Part shown: one piece after another, positions 1 through 5,784 of the stretch
Numbering within the stretch: the first letter of the stretch is position 1
How the letters are laid out: every line of letters starts with the position of its first letter
Assembly: GCA_964528095.1 (NCBI GenBank)
Contig: CAZGSG010000370.1
Location: forward strand, 1 to 5,784
Length of the DNA stretch: 5,784 nt
Source: CAZGSG01 sp964528095
GTDB taxonomy: Bacteria; Bacteroidota; Bacteroidia; Chitinophagales; Chitinophagaceae
Direction of reading: 5' to 3'
Translations under genes and position numbers: made by a program
Notes under the pieces: model-generated
What the model saw: the letters and a program-made list of their open reading frames with translations, nothing else
What the model was told of the DNA's origin: nothing
The model's database searches: none

Positions 1-111
1 GCCAAGAAGCTCGAAAAAATAGCGCTGGAGGACGATTATTTCATCGCCAAAAAAATCCATATTAACAAAGCAGGGACAAATTCGTCCCTGCTTTTTAGTC
101 TGGTGTTTTAA
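1..111 (+). CDS. 3' end of an unidentified protein (partial; citrate-synthase-like segment)
   Basis: The plus-strand frame beginning at base 1 stays open until a TAA at 109-111 and gives 36 residues, entering from outside the window. Residues 1-19 (AKKLEKIALEDDYFIAKKI) resemble, from memory, a helix in the C-terminal third of bacterial citrate synthases, of the form A.xLE.IAL.D.YFI.KK. In those enzymes 'YPNVDFYSG' and about 70 more residues follow; here the frame turns into an unrelated tail encoded across the terminator hairpin. Another frame (bases 3-65) stops right before the hairpin and could be the true 3' end, but its product is rich in Arg, Asn and Gln and looks less protein-like. The real gene could therefore be an unrelated protein, a truncated enzyme, or a frameshifted remnant. 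Identity is not established. Confidence 0.35.
   Translation, partial: AKKLEKIALEDDYFIAKKIHINKAGTNSSLLFSLVF
67..96 (+). terminator. Rho-independent terminator, possibly shared by two convergent genes
   Basis: A perfect 11-bp inverted repeat (AAAGCAGGGAC at 67-77, GTCCCTGCTTT at 84-94) encloses a 6-base loop. On the plus strand it is followed by a run of five T (92-96), the classic intrinsic terminator form, so it should end the transcript entering from the left. On the minus strand the hairpin lies about 47 bp past the stop codon of the peptidase/permease gene, but the following sequence there is only CTTTGTTAAT. It may serve as a weaker terminator for that operon. No other hairpin of comparable strength lies between 97 and 142. 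Confidence 0.85.
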
Positions 112-142
112 AATGTAGTTTATCGCCGGTTAAGGCTTTACG

Positions 143-3100
143 TTATTGTTGAATGTCTTTCATATTGTCCTGTTGGTTGTCATCCAGCAGATAGCCATAT
201 GGATCGATGGCGACCGATGCTGGTTTCTGATTAATAATAATCGTTAGTACAGTATCCTTTTTAGTGAATTGATGTTTTTGCAGATAGATCGGTTTGGTAT
301 GTATGTTCCAGTTAGCTGTGGATTGATCAAATATAGCGATGTCCATTTCGTCATCAAGCGGCACTTGTTGTTGATCCTGGTCGCTTTTGCCTGTCCTGAT
401 ACGTAGGCTTAGGCTGAACTGTCCGTTCGGTAATGGTTTGCAGGATAAGATTTCGATGGACGTTTTAAATACGATCACTTTTCTAAGCATATCGTTGATA
501 CGGTTCACCTGGCTGGCTGTTGCATCCTGGCATAATTCATCGATAAGATTGGCAACTGTTGCTTTTGTATGTGGGGATGCGTGTTTTTCGATCAATCGTC
601 TTAATGAACCGTTCACCTTTTCTTCACCCAGTGTTTCTTTGATCGCATACATCGCAAGGCCGCCTTTTTGATAGAACACATATGTTTGTCCGATGGTGCT
701 ATCCAATGGTAACTCCCGCTCGCCGCCACGGAGGGCGAAATATAGATTATTATCCATTTGCAGGTAATTACGTAAATACATTTTTCCAAAATGTTTCTCC
801 ACGATCATGGCTTCCGTATATTTTGCCAGTGATTCTTTAAGCGTCGGTGCTCCAGGTATCTGGATTGGCGCCAGTTTATTTGCCCACCATTGATGTGCAA
901 CTTCATGTGCTACCAGCGCATAGCCATAGTTCACTTTACTGGTATCACTGAAGTCGCTCATGAAGTTGATCTTCTCTGCACTGAATATAAGACCTGGATA
1001 CGCTGTGGCGGCGGCACGATACTGTGGGATCTCGGCAAGTGTAAACTGAGTGAATGGGTAGGCGCCGAAATTGCTGTTGCAATAATCCATCGCGTCCTTC
1101 ATTCCCTGCATGATCGTGACAAGATTATAGGTATGATCCCGATGATAAAATATGCTGAATGTGACTCCTTTATAGATTTCTTTTTTTACCGCATACCTGC
1201 CAGAACAGAGTGCAAACATAAAATTGATCGGTGCTGTTGTTTTATAAGTAAAATAACTGCGGTTACCAGATGTCCAGGTCTTTTGCAAAGAACCTACCGT
1301 CACAATATACTGATCGGCATCTGTAGAAATGGTGGTCTCCAGGTCGATCAGGTGATAGTTGCTGTCAGGCATTTCCGTGGTGGATATAGCAGACAGTCCG
1401 GCTTTTTGCCTATTATGCGGATCCTGGCTTTCGAAGTCGCTATTGTATCCCAGGAAGGGTACATATTTTTCCAACTCGATATAGGAACCATTTGCTACAA
1501 CCGAATTTTCTGTGTTAAAGCGGGTAAAGCCCGAGGTGCTGACCTCTATCGAGAAATCCATACTCATCTCTTCACCTGGTAACAATGGCTTTTTGAGATC
1601 AAAAAAATATTGATCATAGACTGCATCATGGGTTTGTTTGATCGACCCGGGTATGGAAATAGAGGAAGCAGTCACTTCTGGATCCAGACCTGCCCAGATC
1701 CTTGATATAGGTAAGCCGGATTTGTTTTTTAAAAGGTAGCTTCCTTTTACTTTGTATTTCGCGGCTTCCGGGTACAGGTCTACTGTTGTCTTTACGGTTG
1801 TAATGATCGGTTGAGGCAGGGTGGAAAGCGGTTTGTATTTTTTTTCATATTGCAATTTCCACTCTTGCCTTGCTCCGCTACTTTTGTATTTGCCAGTAAT
1901 ATTTGTTGCCCGGTATATATAAGTGCCAGCGGAGATACAGCCCAGCAGAGAAATTAAAAGTAGAAACCCACCGGTTTTGCCCAGGCGATTTCCTATCGAT
2001 CTTATTCGTTGCTTAAAGGTAATATGTGTGCTGCTTTTCCATATGCCGATAGTCAGCAGGGAAAAGATGGCAGCAAAACAAGCCCAGTATAGCATATACC
2101 AATTGAATGCCTTTGCATAATGCCCAAACCCGTTCATTGCTGAGAAATTCAGATCGGGTACTGATGCATAGCGCAGTAAATAATGCTCAATTCCCAGGCG
2201 GTTGCCAAAGAGGATGATAAAAGTAACTACCAGGCTTATTAACATGCCCAGGTATTTTTCTGTTATGAGCGTTTGGATAAAAATAACCAGCAATGCAAAA
2301 AGGAATAAGGGCAGGCCGCTATAATAATATAAGGACAGGTAGACGGGTAGTTCTATCGGAGAATACCCGCCGATCAACTGCATTACAATGCCAATGCAAA
2401 TATTGAGGGTGACAAGAGTGGCAACCAATACTCCAATTGTAAGAGATTTTGCTCCCCATAGCGTTACGCTGCGTATGGGGCTGCTGTATATCAGCGCCTG
2501 CATATTAGAAGCGCGTTCTCTTGCCAGTAATTCTGCCGCAAAGAATATGATCAGGAGCATCGCGGGTTTCATCGAGCGTATTTCTTCAGCGATAATACCA
2601 GATGACGGGTAAGCATGTATCCCATAAGAGCCCTCAAATAAGATGTCCTTTAATTCCATTGCAAACATAAATATCCATAGCAGCAGCATGACCATGAACG
2701 GAATATTCTTGAACAGGGATATTAATTCCAGTTTCAGTTGGGAGGCAAAACTTTTCCAGCCATATAAAAAACCCTGCGGATATCCCTGGTAACTTTTGTA
2801 AGGGATCAATGTTGAAGCCTTTTGTTTTTTTTGCCTGTTGTTTTTTGCCGGCATGTATAGTCTGAATTGAAAGAGCCGGTAGCATAGTATAACAAGCACT
2901 GTGGTAAGAGCTGTCCATAGTAAACGGTTCAGCAGAAAGACCCGGCTGATCGGAAACAATTGACTATTTCGTTGCAGGTCGGACCAGGAACGGGTATCGC
3001 CAAAAACAGATGCAAGCCCGAAAGGGTCCAGTAAGAAAGGCAATAAACTATGTTCGTTTGCCTTTAACGCGGGACCGGCCATTAACGGCGAATTACCGAG

Positions 3101-3661
3101 AATGGAAGCCACCCAATACAAAATATATAAAAGCACACCAACGGCATACACTGCCCTTACACTGCGGGTAAGCATTGCGACACCGAAAAGCAGGCTGCAG
3201 GCAAACAGGATATTGAGAAGTCCGAAAATAAAAAGCGGGTATAAGTAATAAACCAGTTTATATGGTCCGATTTGAGAAGGGTTTGTCATTATTGAACCAA
3301 CATACATGCCCAGCAAAGCAAGGCAAATAATAAAGAATACAACTATTACTAATCCCAGTAACCTTGTGGCAAAATAGGGGAGCCGTTTTACTGCTGTTGT
3401 AAATAGTAATGCATCCATCTTGTGCGTAGTATCCCTTAATACTACATTGGCGCAAAAAAGAGTAATGGCAAATATGGAAAACAGGGAAAGTATGCCTACC
3501 GCTACAGTGATAACATAGGGTGAATTCTTGTGTACATCCACACCGCCAAAGCCACCCTGTATAACTAATATGCCCAGTGCAAAAAAGAGTAACGCCGCTA
3601 TTTTGAATGTGAGTTGGCGAAAATGATATTTGAGTTCGAAGCCCAACAAAGAACTTAACAT
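143..3661 (-). CDS. ABC-2-type permease fused to an M1-family zinc metallopeptidase
   Basis: This 1172-residue protein joins an ABC exporter membrane part to an extracytoplasmic peptidase. Residues 1-275 and about 300-545 each hold about six hydrophobic helices (first half near 22-40, 50-71, 100-122, 137-163, 170-187, 242-264; second half near 318-336, 366-380, 403-430, 440-466, 468-490, 521-541), like two ABC-2 permease halves. A further helix (564-584) would place residues 590-1172 in the periplasm. That part carries the gluzincin site: HEVAH (919-923), a third zinc ligand E943 in 'LKES' after 19 residues, and the likely catalytic Tyr997 in 'YQKGG'. The aminopeptidase GxMEN motif is replaced by AATAY (884-888). 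The C-terminus (about 1065-1165) is a beta-rich domain ending in 'DPYGYLLDD', as I recall for fused members of this family. The ATG at 3661 is supported by a strong Shine-Dalgarno sequence. The partner ATPase is directly upstream. Substrate and true peptidase activity are unknown. Confidence 0.93.
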   Translation of the reverse strand: MLSSLLGFELKYHFRQLTFKIAALLFFALGILVIQGGFGGVDVHKNSPYVITVAVGILSLFSIFAITLFCANVVLRDTTHKMDALLFTTAVKRLPYFATRLLGLVIVVFFIICLALLGMYVGSIMTNPSQIGPYKLVYYLYPLFIFGLLNILFACSLLFGVAMLTRSVRAVYAVGVLLYILYWVASILGNSPLMAGPALKANEHSLLPFLLDPFGLASVFGDTRSWSDLQRNSQLFPISRVFLLNRLLWTALTTVLVILCYRLFQFRLYMPAKNNRQKKQKASTLIPYKSYQGYPQGFLYGWKSFASQLKLELISLFKNIPFMVMLLLWIFMFAMELKDILFEGSYGIHAYPSSGIIAEEIRSMKPAMLLIIFFAAELLARERASNMQALIYSSPIRSVTLWGAKSLTIGVLVATLVTLNICIGIVMQLIGGYSPIELPVYLSLYYYSGLPLFLFALLVIFIQTLITEKYLGMLISLVVTFIILFGNRLGIEHYLLRYASVPDLNFSAMNGFGHYAKAFNWYMLYWACFAAIFSLLTIGIWKSSTHITFKQRIRSIGNRLGKTGGFLLLISLLGCISAGTYIYRATNITGKYKSSGARQEWKLQYEKKYKPLSTLPQPIITTVKTTVDLYPEAAKYKVKGSYLLKNKSGLPISRIWAGLDPEVTASSISIPGSIKQTHDAVYDQYFFDLKKPLLPGEEMSMDFSIEVSTSGFTRFNTENSVVANGSYIELEKYVPFLGYNSDFESQDPHNRQKAGLSAISTTEMPDSNYHLIDLETTISTDADQYIVTVGSLQKTWTSGNRSYFTYKTTAPINFMFALCSGRYAVKKEIYKGVTFSIFYHRDHTYNLVTIMQGMKDAMDYCNSNFGAYPFTQFTLAEIPQYRAAATAYPGLIFSAEKINFMSDFSDTSKVNYGYALVAHEVAHQWWANKLAPIQIPGAPTLKESLAKYTEAMIVEKHFGKMYLRNYLQMDNNLYFALRGGERELPLDSTIGQTYVFYQKGGLAMYAIKETLGEEKVNGSLRRLIEKHASPHTKATVANLIDELCQDATASQVNRINDMLRKVIVFKTSIEILSCKPLPNGQFSLSLRIRTGKSDQDQQQVPLDDEMDIAIFDQSTANWNIHTKPIYLQKHQFTKKDTVLTIIINQKPASVAIDPYGYLLDDNQQDNMKDIQQ

Positions 3662-4557
3662 ATACCCGCCTCCTTTCCTGGACGCTGCGCGCCAAATAAT
3701 GCAGAAAAATAAACTTCTTCCAGGCCGGGAGTGAATGGCTCAAAACCGCTATCAGGACAATCGAAAGAAAGAACATATAATTGTATCTTGCCCGCCATCA
3801 TACGGGTGGAGATAACGTTTAGCGAAGACTGGTAGCGTTGTAATTCATCTTTCGATACGGTTCTCCGCCATACCTGGCCCTTTAACGTTTCCGTCAGTAA
3901 TGCAGGCTTACCCTGTAATATCAGTTTGCCATTTGCGAGCACAGCCATTTCCGGGCAGAGATCATGTACATCTTCTACGATATGTGTAGAAAGTAAAACG
4001 ACCACCTGTTCGCCAATCTCACTTAGAAGATCATGAAAGCGATTGCGTTCATAGGGATCAAGGCCGGCTGTGGGCTCATCGACAATTATGAGTTGTGGAT
4101 TACCCAATAGTGCCTGGGCGATGCCAAAACGTTGTCGCATACCTCCAGAGAATGTACTGACCGATTGTTTGCGTACAGCATATAAATTGGTTTGTTGCAG
4201 CAGCGACATGACCTGTTCTTTTCGTTGTTTTTTATTTAGTAACCCTTTTAAGATGGCAAGGTGGTCCAGCAGGTCTGTCGCTATTATTTTAGGATAAACG
4301 CCAAAATCCTGTGGCAGGTAGCCCAATTGATTCCGCAATTCCTGGGGGTGCTGATGGATATCTTTTCCTGCAAAAAATACCTGTCCACTATCCGGTTGCT
4401 GCAGGGTGGCCAGCGTTCGCATCAATGAAGACTTACCGGCGCCATTAGGGCCAAGTAGCCCAAACATACCATTAGAAATGCTGAGTGAAACATTGTCCAG
4501 CGCTTTCACGCCATTGCCATAACTTTTAGTGAGATTGATTATTTTCAGCCTGTCCAT
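3655..4557 (-). CDS. ABC transporter ATP-binding protein, partner of the permease/peptidase
   Basis: This 300-residue cytoplasmic ATPase should power the fused permease encoded next. All nucleotide-binding motifs are intact: Walker A GPNGAGKSS (36-44), Q-loop Gln83 in 'YLPQDFG', signature FSGGM (136-140), Walker B LIIVDE (156-161) with catalytic Glu161, D-loop AGLD (164-167), and switch His192 in 'STH'. About 100 residues follow the nucleotide-binding domain, as is common in the drug/peptide-export (BcrA/NatA-like) ATPases paired with ABC-2 permeases. I chose the ATG at 4557 because it starts the canonical 'MDRLKIINLTKSYG' N-terminus. The frame can be extended to a TTG at 4611, but that TTG coincides with the proposed -33 promoter element and the extra 18 residues look non-coding. 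The stop overlaps the permease start by 7 bp (ATGTTAA), so translation is probably coupled. Confidence 0.95.
   Translation of the reverse strand: MDRLKIINLTKSYGNGVKALDNVSLSISNGMFGLLGPNGAGKSSLMRTLATLQQPDSGQVFFAGKDIHQHPQELRNQLGYLPQDFGVYPKIIATDLLDHLAILKGLLNKKQRKEQVMSLLQQTNLYAVRKQSVSTFSGGMRQRFGIAQALLGNPQLIIVDEPTAGLDPYERNRFHDLLSEIGEQVVVLLSTHIVEDVHDLCPEMAVLANGKLILQGKPALLTETLKGQVWRRTVSKDELQRYQSSLNVISTRMMAGKIQLYVLSFDCPDSGFEPFTPGLEEVYFSALFGAQRPGKEAGIC
3669..3675 (-). promoter_or_regulatory. Strong Shine-Dalgarno site for the permease/peptidase gene
   Basis: On the minus strand AAGGAGG lies 7 bases before the ATG at 3661, an ideal ribosome-binding site. It is formed by the codons for K295, E296 and the start of A297 of the ATPase, so it sits inside the upstream coding sequence. 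It fixes the permease start and suits a coupled, overlapping gene pair. Many Bacteroidota genes lack such a site, and neither the ATPase nor the kinase in this window has one as good. Confidence 0.8.
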
Positions 4558-4759
4558 ATTATATTCTTTTATTAATAGAGGCAAATTAGATGGTCTGTAT
4601 CGTGTATTCAACTATAAGTGATAAAGGAAATTAAAAGGATGACCAACGCATAATATGCTGGTATTTTGCGCAGTATTCACCTACATCATCAAAATCTATA
4701 CGTTCGTCATTAAATTTTGTGTATGTTGCCTATTAGCTGTTATTTTATTTACTGTGAAT
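4558..4759. other. Divergent intergenic region between the ABC operon and the kinase gene
   Basis: These 202 AT-rich bases separate two genes transcribed away from each other. The left part holds the candidate promoter of the ABC operon. For the kinase I see no equally good promoter: TATTTTG at 4662-4668 resembles a -7 box but has no TTG at the right distance, and TTG at 4726-4728 with TATTTAC at 4746-4752 would start transcription almost on the start codon. A sequence matching the LytTR-regulator half-site pattern lies at 4699-4707 (TACGTTCGT). An imperfect dyad (AATATGC near 4653, GCAGTATT at 4670-4677) is too weak to call. No RNA gene or riboswitch is recognisable. Confidence 0.6.
4582..4611 (-). 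promoter_or_regulatory. Candidate Bacteroidota-type promoter for the ABC operon
   Basis: On the minus strand TTG (4609-4611) is followed after 20 bases by TAATTTG (4582-4588). This is close to the Bacteroidota housekeeping pattern, TTG at -33 and TAnnTTTG or TAnTTTG at -7. Transcription would begin around 4576, leaving a 5' leader of roughly 20 bases before the ATG at 4557. The position agrees well with that start codon and argues against a TTG start at 4611. The motif is short and AT-rich, so a chance match is possible. Confidence 0.45.
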
Positions 4760-5784
4760 ATGAACATATTTAAAAGCAGACCTTTCCTGCTGGCGAGGCG
4801 GCATGAGTTCTGGATCTTTGCAGGATTATTGTTTTGGGTGACAATCCTGCATACTTTGCAGGTGGGAGGCGCTTCCTGGAAAAATTACCTTGGCGCGATA
4901 TTGGTGACAGGCCTTATTCAATCGCCTCTTTTTCTATTTCTATGGCATAAAGACCGTCTGGAAAAAAAATTGACCGCAAAGCGGTATCAGCTATACCGGA
5001 ATACAGTCTTCTATATTTATTTACCGGTCATTATATTTCTATGTCTTGTATTTCCGCAAGTAAACAATACAATACTTGTTTTTACCAATGCTGTTTGCAG
5101 TTGTGCGCTGGAGATTATACTACAGGTAAACAGTTACTATAGAAAAAAAGGAAAGAACAATAAATGGATACAATATGTCAGTCTTGAAAATGCAGTACTG
5201 GCGATCATAGTACTTATTTCGCTTACTCTTGCGGCAATGGCAACATCCAGTCTGAACGACCCAAGATACCACACAGCCCAACAATTGCTAATAGGTGCTG
5301 AGTTTAAACCCGGCAAAATAATACAACATTTCGGTACATTCCTCAGCTTTAGTCTGCAATTTCTCTTTATGTATCTATGTGGTTATTTTCTTTTTTTTAT
5401 TAACAGCCGGGTATTGGTTTCAAGGCTGTTGAAGGAAAAAGGATTGATCATGTATTTCTTCGGTGTAATGGCAACGGTAGCTTTTTTATATCCTCTAATG
5501 GCGCAGTTATTGATCTTATTGCCGATGAATCAGCTCCTGGGCAATATATTTCCGGCCAATCCATTTCAACTTGAAAACGCGTTTGCAGCGTTGGGGATCA
5601 TGTTGTTTAGTATGCCCGTGGTATTGGTGCTGCAATGGGCCAAACAAAACAACCAGATCGTCTTACTTGAAAAAGAGCGAACGCGTACTGAACTGGATCT
5701 GCTCCGGCAGCAACTCAACCCGCATTTCTTTTTTAATACGCTTAACAACCTGTATGCGTTAAGCTTGCAACCGTCAAAACAAAC
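4760..5784 (+). CDS. LytS/YehU-type sensor histidine kinase (5' part, runs off the window)
   Basis: The frame is open for 341 codons to the window end. About eight hydrophobic helices (near residues 17-33, 44-62, 82-98, 104-122, 144-163, 193-214, 230-255, 274-291) form a multi-pass membrane sensor with no domain I recognise. A charged, probably coiled-coil linker follows (about 299-318). Then comes the H-box of the His_kinase family, LRQQLNPHFFFNTLNN (315-330), with the likely phospho-acceptor His322. The ATP-binding domain lies beyond the window. Such kinases usually pair with a LytTR-domain response regulator, often encoded immediately downstream; that part cannot be seen. I chose the ATG at 4760 because it gives the short basic N-terminus before helix 1. 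An in-frame ATG at 4655 would add 35 hydrophobic residues. Neither start has a clear Shine-Dalgarno sequence. The gene is divergent from the ABC operon, which suggests but does not prove a regulatory link. Confidence 0.9.
   Translation, partial: MNIFKSRPFLLARRHEFWIFAGLLFWVTILHTLQVGGASWKNYLGAILVTGLIQSPLFLFLWHKDRLEKKLTAKRYQLYRNTVFYIYLPVIIFLCLVFPQVNNTILVFTNAVCSCALEIILQVNSYYRKKGKNNKWIQYVSLENAVLAIIVLISLTLAAMATSSLNDPRYHTAQQLLIGAEFKPGKIIQHFGTFLSFSLQFLFMYLCGYFLFFINSRVLVSRLLKEKGLIMYFFGVMATVAFLYPLMAQLLILLPMNQLLGNIFPANPFQLENAFAALGIMLFSMPVVLVLQWAKQNNQIVLLEKERTRTELDLLRQQLNPHFFFNTLNNLYALSLQPSKQ

Noticed and set aside
124..136. Small inverted repeat GCC-GGTTAA-GGC just after the peptidase stop codon, considered as a terminator.
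   Set aside because: The stem is only three base pairs and no T run follows on the minus strand.
890..1582. A 230-codon plus-strand open frame opposite the peptidase domain.
   Set aside because: It is antisense to a well-supported M1 domain, has no recognisable family, and its Cys/Ile/Arg-rich composition is typical of a shadow frame.
3258..3776. A 172-codon minus-strand open frame across the ATPase/permease junction.
   Set aside because: It lies out of frame inside two genes with clear motifs and an intact junction; its composition (many Cys, His, Phe) is that of a shadow.
4652..4677. Imperfect dyad AATATGC / GCAGTATT in the intergenic region, considered as an operator or hairpin.
   Set aside because: It needs a bulge and has a long, AT-rich spacer; such a match is expected by chance.
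1838..5398. Four 8-base homopolymer runs inside coding sequence (T8 at 1838-1845, 2825-2832 and 5391-5398; A8 at 4962-4969), considered as phase-variable tracts.
   Set aside because: Runs of eight are expected in AT-rich Lys/Phe-coding stretches; all frames are intact and nothing else indicates phase variation.
5566..5762. Short open frames on both strands over the kinase H-box.
   Set aside because: The kinase frame here encodes the conserved NPHFFFNTLNN motif, so the others are shadows.

Overview
The window looks like chromosomal DNA from a Bacteroidota bacterium, most likely near the Chitinophagaceae. The reasons are the fused ABC permease/M1 peptidase of a type common in that phylum, a LytS-type histidine kinase with an 'NPHFFFNTLNN' H-box, a possible TTG-N20-TAATTTG promoter of Bacteroidota type, and moderate GC content. 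The taxonomic placement is inference; there is no rRNA or other marker gene here.

Layout: (1) Positions 1-111 hold the 3' end of a plus-strand reading frame that enters from outside, with a strong rho-independent terminator at 67-96. (2) A two-gene minus-strand operon fills 143-4557. It is transcribed ATPase first: a 300-residue ABC ATPase (3655-4557), then a 1172-residue protein (143-3661) with two ABC-2-like membrane halves and an extracytoplasmic M1-type zinc peptidase domain. The genes overlap by 7 bp, and a strong Shine-Dalgarno sequence for the second lies inside the last codons of the first. (3) A 202-bp divergent intergenic region (4558-4759) holds the probable operon promoter. (4) From 4760 to the window end runs a plus-strand, multi-pass sensor histidine kinase of the LytS/YehU type. 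It is cut off just after its phospho-acceptor histidine motif.

How the genes may work together: the ATPase should power the fused permease, whose peptidase domain is predicted to lie on the far side of the inner membrane. The coupled system could process and move a peptide or act on envelope substrates; the substrate cannot be read from the sequence. The divergent kinase may regulate this operon, perhaps through a LytTR response regulator encoded just beyond the window, but this is only suggested by position.

The most notable points are the missing GxMEN-type aminopeptidase motif in a peptidase domain that keeps its zinc site, and the unexplained citrate-synthase-like fragment at the left edge. 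I see no CRISPR array, insertion sequence, tRNA or rRNA, and no convincing wholly new system.
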